The notes: generated by a model from the sequence alone, not told the origin. A DNA stretch of 23,123 nt from Cytidiella melzeri (GCA_022592445.1 JABYQR010000524.1:1-23123), one strand, 5' to 3'. Positions 1-9,690 are shown, numbered from the stretch's first letter. A program made the numbers and translations.

Positions 1-1580
1 GGCCTTAGCATCCACCATCTCGTCAACCGGTTCAAATCGTGCTTTGAACGCTGTTCTGAAGTCGTCCCAGTCACCATTGAATGCCATTTGATGACTGGCA
101 ATCAAGTCCATGTGGGGTGTTGCCCAAACTGCCGCATCTTCTGTCATAAATGACAGAGCCGACGAAATCCAGAGGTGGTCTAACCGGGTCTGACCCCCTT
201 GGGCATTGTATGGCGACAGCTTCTCATTAAACTGTGCGTACATTGAATAGGCAGCTAGAAAGCGACGTGCCTCACTACTTGCATTGCCTTGAAACTAGCG
301 GGCTTTTCTACAACCCTTTCCCGTGACCTGTTGTTTACTGGTTGTTGCTGGTTCTGAACCAGCACTGTGATGGCTTGTGTCAGCTGTTGCTGACCGAGGA
401 GTAGCGCATGCAGAAGTTGTTCTGCTGTGGGGGGCGGAGACGGTTCTTGTGCAGGGGCTGGGGTAGCTGCCCTAGAAGCATGCTGGGACACGTTGGTGGA
501 ATCCATCTGGTACTGTTCCTGCGTGAAGGTTTGATTGAAGTCTTCTTCAGGTTCCGGCAGGGGGGGAAGAGAGTCAAGGATGCGATCCTCTTGCCAATGA
601 TGAATGGGCCGGTACTGATTTGCAAAACAACCCGGATATGTAATTCCGTTGTAACGGTTTGGACACGGCTGTACTTCACAGAGTTGATGTCCTTCTTCAG
701 AATTGTAACACTCGTCTCTGACTGTTTTGTGGTTGAAGGCGTGTGGATAACTTTCACAGGGGAGGTGATCTCTGGACCAGATACTGCTATTGGGACTTTG
801 GGAAGCCACACTGTATTCTACTTAGAACGAGATGAAGTACTCGTCTGCCCAAACTTTGTCTACCACTTTGAACACTTGTTTGTAGTTCCTCCTTAAACCC
901 GTGAAACTGATTTTCCCAATTGCCTTCAATCCCCAATCCAGCAGCTGCCACTCACGATGAGTGATGACAGGGGCTTGGGTTGGTAATTCCTCTAGAAGCT
1001 TCTCTAGCTTCTGTTTCTCCTGCTCAAACTGACGCTTCGTATCTATGTGAAGCTGGTGGTATTTGTCGATGGTGGGAAGGATCAACAGACGTTGGAGGGT
1101 GGCGGTGAGCTTGGGAGTGAAGATACCTCAAAGGTCTTCAACAGTATGCTTGCGGAAGTCGATGAGAGTCGGCTTAGCTGCTATGAGGGCTGCGCTAGGG
1201 TTGGTAGCGGGCCGGGCTGTGAAGCGTTCTGCTAGCAAGGGCTTCTTAGGAAGATTGGCTAAGGCCTCGGCTCGTTCACGTGCGGTACGGGCAGCGAACT
1301 CTTTGGACTTAGCACGGAGTTTCTCAAACTCCTCTGCTGTAGGGAATCTGTGTGTGAGGGCAGAACCCTTGGATTTACAACGACCAACATAGGAGGCAAT
1401 AGCCTTAAGCTCTTTCTCCGTATATTTGTGACTTTTGCCACGTGCGTGCTCTGCGTCAAGCTGATCAAACATGGCCTGGGGTAAGGCGCAATGGATCTGG
1501 ACTTCTCGACGTGCTTGGTTCAGATCCTTGTGCAAAGGATCTGGACAAGCGGTGAAACCGGACTGATATTCTTTCGGCAC
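1..1580 (-). pseudogene. gag: Ty3/Gypsy gag, N-terminal and capsid part, decayed, cut by window start
   Basis: This is the same sequence as 17733-19312; the fuller description is under the right-hand copy. Reading down the minus strand from 1580 there is an N-terminal segment rich in charged helices (1128-1580), a TGA stop at 1128-1130, a segment at 822-1085, a TAA stop at 822-824, and a proline/glutamine-rich linker at 255-809. A one-base frameshift near 287-290 then leads into the capsid domain (ARRFLAAYSMYAQ motif around 255), which runs off the window at base 1. The upstream starts used are not ATG, so the true start is unknown. The element is non-functional. If the window is circular or tandem, this is the same gene as the right-hand copy and not a second one. 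Confidence 0.85.
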
Positions 1581-1769
1581 TAAGAATCAACCACGGAAAG
1601 TGCACGTGTTAGCGATCAAGCATGTCAAGACGGACGGCAATGGCTTACTCTCAAACGTAGGGGAGAATAAACTTTTTAAAACTGGGGGGACAGGAAGACT
1701 TGATCCAAGCTAAGGGCAGTCGTGCCGGTAGCTGTGTGGTATCTTGACCTAATGTCGCAGAGCAACTGC

Positions 1770-2439
1770 TGTTATACTGATAACCCTAAACAAGGGTGGA
1801 GAAGAGGAGGAGTGGAAGTGGAAGTAGATCTCCAACGACGACAACGAAGTCAAAGTTGATGATAAGCAGGCAAGCAGGCTCAGAGGCCAGATACTAGCAG
1901 TGCAAATGACAGAGTGAATAAGGTATGATACTAAGTTACATGCAGTAACTCACCTAGCAGTGCAAATGACAAAGAGGTCAAGATGCAGAGCTAGGGAGGG
2001 TAAGGGCTACTATATATACTGTTGCTGGGTGGTCTGTGCACCAGTTCCCACACTAGGGACTGGAGTAACTGTGGGGCTGGAGTAACAATAGAACAATAAA
2101 GGACCAGGGTAACTGTTAAAGACCAGGGTGCGTAGAACAATGGAGCTAGGACAATAAGACAATAGAACAATAGAAACTGGGGGAATCCCTGGGGAATCCC
2201 TAACAATGGAATGAGAACAATAGAACAATAGCCTAGGTTGATCTGCAACCGCTCCAGATGGAGTCTAGGGTTTGGGTCTGGACAATTGATAAATAAGCCA
2301 GGATGTCACGTGACCCGGGTTAGGGTTAGGTCCGGTTAACACTTCTAGCCAGAAAATAAGCGCTCTAGATAGGCACCTAATGCTATACACTTGCGACAAA
2401 TGTTGGAAAAATCCGGTCTCTGTTGGACTATCCATGTCA
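1770..2439 (-). mobile_element. LTR-A, retrotransposon long terminal repeat (670 bp)
   Basis: Read on the minus strand it begins TGACATGG at 2439 and ends TATAACA at 1770, giving TG...CA ends. A TATA box (TATATA) lies near 2010-2020, followed by a short leader. The upstream half holds TCTATTGT-type short repeats, a CACGTG palindrome at 2305-2314 and a short TTAGGG-like run. An 18-bp direct repeat (CTAGCAGTGCAAATGACA) sits at 1894 and 1954. A second, inverted copy at 9691-10155 confirms that this is a dispersed repeat and fixes the TG edge. The CA edge rests only on the terminal dinucleotide. No clear tRNA primer site follows it, so its role as 5' LTR of the adjacent gag is likely but unproven. 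A purine tract next to the TG edge argues that it could instead be a 3' LTR. Confidence 0.7.
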
Positions 2440-2442
2440 AGA

Positions 2443-2471
2443 TGTGACCTTTTTGTCCCCCAAAGTGTGGG
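2443..2471 (-). other. Purine-rich tract abutting LTR-A (PPT-like)
   Basis: On the minus strand this reads as a G5-A-C-A5-G2 purine run, followed within about ten bases by the TGACATGG start of LTR-A. That is the usual position of the polypurine tract that primes plus-strand DNA synthesis in LTR retroelements. A near-identical tract occurs at 10218-10245 beside a different sequence. Confidence 0.45.
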
Positions 2472-2829
2472 AATATGATGGCAGAATACAGACAGTAACA
2501 GTGTCAATATCAAAACAATGAATTTAGCTGATAGTATCACACTGGCTTTGTTATCAGCCATTTATAACTTTGCATCAGATCACTGTTGCAATCAATAAGC
2601 AGTTTTTGAATTTTACAGACTGAATATGGGTACAAATCTGTACATATAATACACCATTGGATAGCTCTGTCTTGGAGCAACATCCTGGCCCAAACATCCT
2701 GTCAAATGAAGTGGAATTGAGCAAGTTATGGCCAGTCTACTGAAAAAAGTCATCCAGACTCAGATTCAAACTCCACTCCTGCTGGCAAATGATGTCAAAT
2801 TCTGGTCAGGTTGATGTGCAGCAATATAC
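2472..2829. other. No recognisable gene
   Basis: AT-rich sequence with only short open frames. A minus-strand frame that crosses from here into LTR-A has no recognisable domain. Degenerate satellite-like fragments (TTGCTCTCTGA type) begin near its right end. Confidence 0.5.
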
Positions 2830-3955
2830 AGACATTGCTTGCTCTCTGAACAAGGAATGCAATAGTAAGACATGCCACACGTAGTGTTGGCTCTGAGCAA
2901 GGATTACCAGTACTTCGGAAGCTAAGTAAAAGCTCTCAACCCCTACATTCTGGAACAATGTGAATTTGTGGCTGCATCAGCAGTGAGTGCTGTATCTAAT
3001 GGTTCCACAAGTTTCACAACTGTTAATTGCTCTCTGAGCAGGAGTTACAATCAGAACACAGCCTGTGGCAGTTCCAATGGGGGTGAGGCAGTTCAGACAT
3101 CAACAGGACATGGTTGCATCAGCAGCAAGCACTGCGTCAAATTGTTGCACAAAGTTTGACAACCATGAGTTGCTCTCTGAGGAGGAAATAAAATCAGAAC
3201 ATAGCCTGTGGCAGTTCCAATGCGGCTGAAGCAGTTCAGACATCAACGAGATGTGGTTTCAGCAGCATAAAGCACTGCCTTTGATTCTTCCATACAGTTT
3301 CACAACCACCAGTTGCTCCATAAGCAGGAGTTACAATCAGAACACAGCCTGTGGCAGCTCTGATGGGGGTGAGGTAGCGCAGATATCAGCTGGATGTGGT
3401 TTTATCAGCAGCCAGCACTGCATTCAATTGGTTTACAAAGTTTCACAACCACTGAGTTCCAAGGAGGAGTTACAGCTGTGGCAGTTTCAATGGGGGTGAG
3501 GCAGATCAGACATCAACAGTGCATGGTTGCATTGGCAGCAAGCACTGCATTCAATTGGTTCACAAGGTTTCACAACCACTACTCTCTATGCAGAAGTTAC
3601 AATCAGAACACAATCTGTGGCGGTTTTAATAGGGGTGATGCAGCTCAGACATCAGCAGGACATGGTTGCATCAGCCACAACCACTGCGTCGGATTGTTGC
3701 ACAAGGTTTCAGAACCATGAGTTGCTTTCTAAGGCGGAATTTAAATCAGAACATAGCCTGTGGCAGTTCTAATGGGGCTGAGGCAGTTCAGACATCAACA
3801 GGACGTGGTTTCAGCAGCATAAAGCACTGCCTTTAATTCTTCCATATAGTTTCATAACCACCAGTTGCTCCATAAGCAGGAGTTACAATCAGAACACAGC
3901 CTGTGGCAGCTCCAATGGGAGTGAGGCAGTGCAGACATCAACAGGACACATGTAA
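2830..3955. repeat. Satellite block A1, 143-bp tandem repeat
   Basis: The marker motif CAGACATCA recurs with its first base at 3094, 3237, 3380 (as CAGATATCA), 3507, 3646, 3789 and 3932. Spacings are 143, 143, 127, 139, 143 and 143 bp. Each unit carries, in order, a GTTGCATCAGCAG-like segment, AGCACTGC, TTTCACAACCAC, TTGCTCTCTGAGCAGGAG, TTACAATCAGAACA, CCTGTGGCAG and GGGGGTGAGGCAG. The units differ from one another by roughly 10-25% by eye. Open frames through the block are short and switch frame, so it is treated as non-coding. The first unit (about 2968-3090) is the only one with an intact CAGTGAGTGC, which looks like a splice donor. Confidence 0.93.
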
Positions 3956-4745
3956 CATGTTCTACCAATTGATATAATGAGACACCCTACAGCCCTTCAT
4001 TCTTGAAGCAAGTAATTTTCTGGAATCAGCAGCAAACACTGCACAAGATTAATGACAAGATAGATGAAATCCCTTGCTACCATTGGTGACTACCTTCATC
4101 AATTTATGGCTCCTTTTCCTGGAATCAAACTTATCAATTGTAGTACAGTCACTTTATCCCAGATCAAGTTGCCTATAAAAGGTGTCACCATTAGCAAATG
4201 CCCGTAACACAGTCAATATTCATGACCGGGTGGCTTGGTAAGATCCTTACCAGGAACACAGTTCTTTACTGAGGTTGTTTTTGGTAACAAAGTCACAGGT
4301 GCAATCAACTATTCCATGCTATATGATTGATTCAATTTGCTATCAATACATAATCACTTGTAACCCTGCTCCTGCAGGTTACCAAATTGTATCTAGATTA
4401 TTCAACATAGTTCAACACCATTAAGAAGAAGACGCATGTCAAACAATCTTTAACTCCATGCTCCACTCCACACACTTGTTTTAAATCTGTGCTCACAGCC
4501 ATTGTTGCACTTCAAACAATACAGCACAGTCCCTCTTCTTTCATTTTTCATGAATGATTGTGTGCTCCAGTGAAGACAAACCACCAACTTACTAAACATT
4601 ACTCATTGAAGAAGCTATTCCCAACAAAATTACTTGTTCAGGCTGCTACCAGCACCAAGTCCACTCACAAATCTGGCTCAAAAATTAATATTTCATTCAA
4701 TCTTCAGGAATTGTACTTGCCCCTTGCCGGCCTTGCTAACGCTAG
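3956..4745. repeat. Satellite spacer B1 (~790 bp, two diverged copies)
   Basis: This non-tandem segment interrupts the 143-bp array and is repeated, diverged, at about 5517-6300. It starts with a ~72-bp piece (TGTAACATGTTCT...) that also appears inside the longer 215-bp units of block A3. Short frames in the two copies share words such as TIGDYLHQ and NLQELYLPLA, so it might descend from coding DNA. The copies differ at many amino-acid positions and contain stops, so no current coding function is claimed. Confidence 0.85.
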
Positions 4746-5516
4746 TTGAAATCAGAACATAGCCTGTGGCAGTTCCATGGGGGTGAGGCAGTTCAGACAT
4801 GAGCAGGATGTGGTTGCATCAGCATAGAGCACTGCCTTTGATTCTTTCATACAGTTTCACAACCACCAGTTGCTTTATAAGCAGGAGTAACAATCAAAAA
4901 AAAGCCTGTGGCAGGTCTGATGGGGGTGAGGCAGTTCAGACATTAACAGGGCGTGGTTGCATCAGCATTGAGCACTGCCTTTGATTCTTCCACGCGGTTT
5001 CACACCCACTATTTGCTCTCTAAGCTGGAGTTACAACTGTGGCAGTTCCATGGGGGTGAGGCAGTTCAGGCATCAACAGTACATGGTTGCATTGGAAGCA
5101 AGCACTGCAATCAATTGGTTCACAAGGTTTCACAACCAGTACTCCCTAAGCAGGGGTTACAGTCAGAACACTGTCTGTGGCAGTTCCAATAGGGGTGATG
5201 CAGCTCAGACATCAACAGGGCATGGTTGCATTGGCAGCAACCACTGCATTGGATTTTAAACTGTTCCACAAAGTTTCAGAACCATCAGTTTCTCTCTAAG
5301 GAGGAGTTACAATCAGAACACAGCCTGTGGCAGTTCCAATGGAGATGAGGTAGCTCAGACATCAACAGGATGTGGTTGCATCACCATAGAGCACTGCCTT
5401 TAATTCTTCCACACAGTTTCCCAGCCACTAGTTGCTTGATAAGCAGGAATTACAATCAGAACCCAGCCCGTGGCAGCTCCAATGGGGCTGAGGCTGTGCA
5501 GACAGCAACAGGGCAC
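4746..5516. repeat. Satellite block A2, 143-bp tandem repeat
   Basis: The same unit as block A1. The marker motif starts at 4794, 4937, 5067, 5206, 5356 and 5499, with spacings of 143, 130, 139, 150 and 143 bp. The block is entered abruptly from spacer B1 at AACGCTAGTTGAAATCAGAAC and leaves into spacer B2 through the same last-unit junction as A1 (GGACACATGTAAC in A1, GGGCACATGTAGC here). A1+B1 and A2+B2 are therefore two copies of one higher-order unit about 1.56 kb long. Confidence 0.92.
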
Positions 5517-6300
5517 ATGTAGCATGTTCTAGCAATTGATCTAATGAGACATCCTCAAACCCTTCATTCTTGAAGCAAGTGATTTTCTAGAATCAGCAGT
5601 GAACACTGCACAAGATTAATGACAAGATAGATGAAGCCCCTTCCTACCATTGGTGACTACCTTCATCAATGTATGGCTCCTTTTCCCGCAACCAAACTTA
5701 TCAATCTTAGTACAGTTACTTTATCCCAGATCAGGTTGCCCATCAAAGGTGTCACCAATAGCAAATGCCTGTTATACTGTCAATATTTACGACCAGGTGG
5801 CTTGGCAAGATCCTTACCAGCAACAGAGTTGTTGACTTTCTTTTTGGTAAAACAGTCACAGGTGCAATTCACTATTTCAAGCTATATAATCTATCCAATT
5901 TGCTATCAATAACAAAATCACTTGTCACCCTGCTCCTGCAGTTTACCAAATTTCATCTAGATTATTCAACATAGTTCAATACCATTAAGAAGAAGATGCA
6001 TGTCAAACAATCTTTATCTCCATGCTGTACTCCACAAACTTGTTTTAATTCTGTACTCACACCCATTGTTGCACTTCAAACAATACAGCACAGTTCCTCT
6101 TCTTTCATGAATGATGGTGTGTTCCAGGGAAGACAAACCACAACTTACTCTACATTACTCAAAGCTATCCCAACAAAATTACTTCAGGCTGCCACCAGCA
6201 CCAAGTCTACTTACAAATCTCGCTCAAAAAGTAATATTCCATTCAATCTTCAGGAATTGTACTTGCCGCTTGCCAACCTTGCTAACACTAGTATTACATA
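5517..6300. repeat. Satellite spacer B2, second copy of the ~790-bp spacer
   Basis: Aligned by eye with B1 over its whole length with scattered substitutions and small indels, at an offset of about 1,561 bp. At its right edge (ACACTAGTATTACAT) it does not return to the 143-bp array as B1 does, but continues into unique sequence. No open frame of note. Confidence 0.85.
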
Positions 6301-6590
6301 AGCTGAGTCACGTGCCATTTCAGGTAAACAATGACTTGAACTTGAATCGCCCAAACACTGACTATATCATAACCACCATAACATATCAATAAATACCAAT
6401 ACTAACAAATACCAATACTATTCAATCCGTTATTATTCAATACACAATATGTGATATTGGTACTCAATGGTATTTGCTAAGCACCATTTCAACGCTGACT
6501 CTCTATCCCCACTATTCCCTTCAAGTTCAAGAACTTTTCGGGTGAGTAGCAACCTTGTTGCTACAGCTACAATCTGTGGCAAGTCAATGA
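6301..6590. other. AT-rich spacer, no gene seen
   Basis: Unique AT-rich sequence with small ACCAATACTA-type repeats around 6390-6425. It separates spacer B2 from the diverged satellite block A3. Nothing coding was recognised. Confidence 0.5.
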
Positions 6591-7225
6591 GAATGAAGTA
6601 GTTCAGATTTCAACAGGAAACCTGTAATCTTTTCTGGAAGTTGATTCTGATAAGACATTTACAACTCCTTTAATGTGGGGACAAGCAATTCTTTTGTTGC
6701 ATCAGCAGTGGACACTGCAACTGATTGTTCCACAGTGTTTTGAAAACATCAGTTGCTTTCTGAGCAAAAGTTACCATCAGAATACAGTCTGGGGCAGTTC
6801 AATGAGAATGAGGCAGTTCAGACATCAACAGGATTCCTGTAACCTTTTCTGGGAGTTGATACCAACAAGACATTTCAACTCCTTTATTGTGAGGACACAC
6901 AATTTTTCTGTTGCATTTGCAGTGGCAACTGCAGCTGATTGTTCCACAAGGTCCCACAAACATTACTTGCTTTCTGAGCAAGAGTTGCCATTGAATCACA
7001 GTCAGGAGAATTTCAATGAGAATGAGGCAGTTCAGACATCTAGAGGACACATGTAACTTGTGGCACAAGCAATTCTTCTGTTGTATCAGCAGTGGGCACA
7101 GCAATTGACTGTTCCACCAGGTTTTGCAAACATCAGTTGCTTTTGTAGCAAGAATTACCATCAGGATACAGCCTGTGACAGTTAAATGAGAATGAGGCAG
7201 TGCAGACATCATCAGCACACATCAT
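6591..7225. repeat. Satellite block A3, diverged long-form units (~215 bp)
   Basis: The marker motif starts at 6604 (CAGATTTCA), 6819, 7033 and 7203, with spacings of 215, 214 and 170 bp. The units hold the same words as blocks A1 and A2 (TTGCATCAGCAGTG, TTGCTTTCTGAGCA, TTACCATCAGAATACAG, GAGGCAGTTCAGACATC). The two long ones carry an extra ~72 bp (CCTGTAA...TTTCAACTCCTTTA...) that matches the start of spacers B1 and B2. The long form is thus one and a half times the 143-bp unit. The block ends about 40 bp before the TATA box of the gene at 7750. Confidence 0.85.
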
Positions 7226-7263
7226 ATAACCTGTTATGGAAGAACTGCACATCTACTGTAAGA

Positions 7264-7272
7264 TATATAAAA
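7264..7272 (+). promoter_or_regulatory. Candidate TATA box of the secreted-protein gene
   Basis: TATATAAAA is followed by a pyrimidine-rich stretch, which would place transcription start near 7290-7310. It lies just downstream of the last satellite unit. An alternative reading treats GTAAGA at 7258 and CAG at 7297-7299 as an intron of 42 bp, which would be very short. Confidence 0.45.
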
Positions 7273-7349
7273 CCACTTGCCTCCATCTTTCTAACTCAGC
7301 ATACCCCATCACTTTACGTCTTTCCATTTTTCTGCTTCAGTGCTGGTCA

Positions 7350-7407
7350 GTGATTGCATTGATCTCTGTCGTCCACTTGTCTCCAGTTTCCAAACTTGTT
7401 CTTACAG
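7350..7407 (+). other. Candidate 5'-leader intron 1 (58 bp)
   Basis: Donor GTGATT follows TGCTGGTCA, and the acceptor is TTCTTACAG at the right edge. It is the first of three similarly built intervals whose donors lie exactly 143 bp apart. The donor is weaker than those of the next two. Confidence 0.4.
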
Positions 7408-7492
7408 CTGGCTGCCTCACTCTGCCATTTTTGAGCTTCCCTTTTGCATGCCTCTGGTGTTCAAGGTTCTCCTGTTGCTTTAGTGCTGATCA

Positions 7493-7555
7493 GTGAGTGC
7501 ATTGTTTTCTGTGGTGCACTTGCCTTTGGTTGTGTTACTGAGATTGTTGGTACAG
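7493..7555 (+). other. Candidate 5'-leader intron 2 (63 bp)
   Basis: A good donor, GTGAGT, follows TGCTGATCA. A TTACTGAG branch-like word lies near 7536-7543, and the acceptor is TTGGTACAG. The size fits basidiomycete introns. The following 80-bp exon-like segment ends TGCTGGTCA, the same word that precedes introns 1 and 3. Confidence 0.5.
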
Positions 7556-7635
7556 CTATACATCAAACTGTGCCCTTCTCAATTTGCCCTTCAATACACC
7601 TTCTGGTTCAGGTTATTGTGCATTACTGCTGGTCA

Positions 7636-7697
7636 GTAAGCACATTGTTGTCCATGATACACTTGCATTGACTTACTGTACTGTTTTCTGTCCACAG
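7636..7697 (+). other. Candidate 5'-leader intron 3 (62 bp)
   Basis: The donor GTAAGC follows TGCTGGTCA. A CTTAC word at about 7672-7676 could serve as branch site, and a pyrimidine tract leads to the acceptor TGTCCACAG at 7697. Removing it places the coding ATG 52 bases into the last exon. Confidence 0.55.
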
Positions 7698-7749
7698 CTT
7701 GCTGTCTTACCATACTCAACTTAAACTGCCCTTAACTGCCAATATTATT

Positions 7750-8385
7750 ATGCGGCTCTCAACCTCTCTCATTTTCCTTGCCACTATTCTCATTGGTGTG
7801 TTCCATACTGTGACTGCGTCTGCCATCCCATACAGCAGCACCTTCCATCCACTTTGTAGCAACAAATTCAACTTAAAGAGACAAAGTGCAAGTAAACATA
7901 CAACCTCCTTAGGTGTCCACAGGCACAACCCTAGAGCAGATGTTTTGCTCAATCCAGAGGATATTATGCCCCTTGCATATAAAAATCTGGAACTTAAGAG
8001 GTTGAAAGCTAAACAGGAGCTTCAAGATAGGGAACAGAAATGGGACAAGGTGAAACAGGAATGTGCAGATTATTCAACAGGGACAGCCCGAAAGTTAGAT
8101 GACTACGACACTACAATTGCACGCCTTCAGTCTCGTGTGGTAAATCTGTGGAGTCAAACAGGCATGCTTTCTGAGGTGCAAACTCAAAACTTGCTTTCTG
8201 CCCAATGGGAGTTGGACAAGGTGAAAGAGGAAAAGCAACGTTATGTGACAAAGGTGAAAGCATGCAAGGATGCATTGAAAAAGCATAGGAATCTTGTGGC
8301 TTCCAAACAGCGTACAGTAAACAGGCTTTCCAAGCAGGTGGACAATGCTCAGTCTAAATTGGAACAGCAGCTGGCACACAGATAG
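7750..8385 (+). CDS. Predicted secreted coiled-coil protein, 211 aa, family unknown
   Basis: The ATG at 7750 is the first in this frame and has A at -3. Residues 1-25 form a classic signal peptide: Arg2, a hydrophobic core at about 7-18, and ASA|IP as the likely cleavage site. A Lys-Arg pair at 43-44 could be a Kex2-type processing site, so a short propeptide is possible. From about residue 77 to 208 the protein is almost all charged or amphipathic helix with heptad-like spacing, and it has no membrane segment after the signal. Two similar stretches (QKWDKVKQEC at 96-105 and QWELDKVKEE at 152-161) suggest internal duplication. Only three cysteines remain in the mature region (36, 105, 172). 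No known family was recognised. It is the one frame in the window that looks intact. The leader upstream carries three intron-like modules and sits directly against satellite block A3. The structure would suit an extracellular or cell-wall protein, or a small secreted effector-like protein, but that is inference. Confidence 0.8.
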   Translation: MRLSTSLIFLATILIGVFHTVTASAIPYSSTFHPLCSNKFNLKRQSASKHTTSLGVHRHNPRADVLLNPEDIMPLAYKNLELKRLKAKQELQDREQKWDKVKQECADYSTGTARKLDDYDTTIARLQSRVVNLWSQTGMLSEVQTQNLLSAQWELDKVKEEKQRYVTKVKACKDALKKHRNLVASKQRTVNRLSKQVDNAQSKLEQQLAHR

Positions 8386-8650
8386 GGCACCCTTATGTAA
8401 ATGTGATGTCATGTGTGATGTGATATAATGTAACGCTAAAAATTGAGCTTTTGGACTTTGACCGAGCTTCTTTTTGAGCTACAGAAGGGAGACTCATGCA
8501 GGGATACCAAAATTCAATGCCAGATTGTATATATATGAGTTTACCTATAAATATAGATTGAATTAGCCTTCTCAATGTAGCTAACAGTCACATGAAGCTT
8601 ATTTAATATACATTTGTACTAGGCTAGTGCTTATGTGATGCTGAGTATTG
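8386..8650. other. Probable 3' flank of the secreted-protein gene
   Basis: AT-rich sequence after the TAG stop, with TGATGT/ATAATGT repeats near 8405-8430. No canonical AATAAA was seen close to the stop and no further gene was recognised. Confidence 0.4.
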
Positions 8651-9230
8651 CGTTGAAACACTAACAACCACACTGGACACAAAAGGGGCCAGGCACGAGC
8701 ACACCAGACCTCTTAGAGGCAATCACGTGAGCGAGTTGTGTGTAGTTGTCTGTGTAAAGTGTGCAAGTGGGTCAAAGAGTCCTAAACATCGCTAAAGGTA
8801 ACAAGAAAGTTATCGCGAGTAGCAACGAGTGTAGCCAGGAGGCTTTTTAGAAGTAGTGCAAGTGAACAAGCGTCGCGTAATGCAAGGAGATAGACAAAGG
8901 ACACAAATGCAAACACGGGCGCAAGACAAGGTAGGAACGCAGTAAACACGGACGCTACAAAAGTAAAGCTTGAATAAACACGACACAGTGAAAGAAAGAA
9001 TGCGACACAGTAACGCAATAAAGAATGCAGTATATAACGCAACACAACGAGACTCTTCTTTCTCGGAGACACCTCCTGATCAGGAACATGTCGTGGATGG
9101 CTCGACTAGCCCTTAATTTTCACAATTTACCTCTTGTTTTTATCTGTAAAACTCCGGGCTGCAACCCAGTTGCAACCTTCTCTGCACAAACTCCTTTGCA
9201 CGTCTATTAAGTGCCTGTATCACGTGGCTT
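8651..9230 (-). mobile_element. Possible solo LTR remnant
   Basis: On the minus strand there is a TATA-like TTATATACTGC near 9030-9040. About 380 bp of non-coding, pyrimidine-biased sequence follows and ends at TGTTTCAACGCA (8653). This resembles the promoter-leader-end layout of a Copia-type LTR. No target-site duplication, second copy or clear outer edge was found, so both the type and the right boundary are tentative. Confidence 0.3.
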
Positions 9231-9339
9231 GGATGCTCTACACGGTCACGTTACTTGCTACTACGTCACACTGGCGTGTGACTTAGCTTAAGTAAGACCA
9301 CATGGCTACAAACACATGGCTCAGCCCATAGCTAGGGTT

Positions 9340-9690
9340 TGACGTCATAGATACCATTCACATGGACTCCTTTTGTTCTTTCCCTATTGTTCTCTTTGTG
9401 GAAGGATGTTCTCACAGGTGTGGGAATGGAATACAATAGTTGGTCTCCTTTTAGATACATTCTCTCACAAGTAGAGTTCTTGGCAAGGTGTAGACAATAG
9501 CTATTGTTCTCCTTTAGGTAGTTCTTTTGTTCTTCGTTCACACAGCTTCTTGCAAAGCCTGCCCTCAACATGGTCTCTGTGCAGGTCCCTGAAGTCTATA
9601 TAAGATGCTGCATGTACGCTCCTAGCCCCCCATCTTGATCTCTTGGTCTTTACTGGGCTAGGTAAGCCACTCCCTCCTGTACTACATAGT
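9340..9690 (+). mobile_element. LTR fragment related to LTR-A, plus strand
   Basis: A TATA box (CTATATAAG, about 9597-9605) is followed by CATCTTGATCTCTTGG...GGGCTAGGTAAG. LTR-A has the same arrangement after its TATA box (CATCTTGACCTCTTTG...CTGCTAGGTGAG), so the two leaders are homologous. The upstream part contains TATTGTTCTC repeats of the LTR-A style. The right edge abuts the TGACATGG start of the next LTR. The left edge is uncertain. Confidence 0.5.

Larger units (their letters stand above)
1..5391. repeat. Left copy of the 5,391-bp long direct repeat
   Basis: This block matches 17733-23123 at a constant offset of 17,732 bp. No difference was found in any segment compared, and all open frames in the two blocks have the same length and sequence. 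The repeat starts at the first base of the window and its partner ends at the last base. At 17733 the Gypsy gag frame runs straight through from 17732, so base 1 is an arbitrary point inside a gene and not a natural element end. This is what a circular molecule, a tandem array with a 17,732-bp period, or an untrimmed contig overlap would give. Confidence 0.97.

Noticed and set aside
408..896. 162-codon plus-strand open frame (again at 18140-18628)
   Set aside because: It is antisense to the Gypsy gag linker and capsid region. The minus strand gives recognisable gag protein; this frame gives none.
1590..1769. tRNA primer-binding site for the Gypsy element
   Set aside because: No TGG-initiated tRNA 3'-end complement was found directly after the LTR-A CA edge on the minus strand, so none is annotated.
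2315..2335. TTAGGG-like words suggesting a telomere
   Set aside because: Only two or three imperfect units, located inside LTR-A and present in its inverted copy as well. No telomeric array.
2968..5259. Many overlapping 60-108 codon frames in the satellite blocks
   Set aside because: They follow the 143-bp repeat, switch frame between units and change at amino-acid level as freely as at silent sites, so they are by-products of the repeat.
2830..7225. CRISPR-like array
   Set aside because: The units are diverged 143-bp tandem repeats without short identical repeats and unique spacers, and the DNA is eukaryotic.
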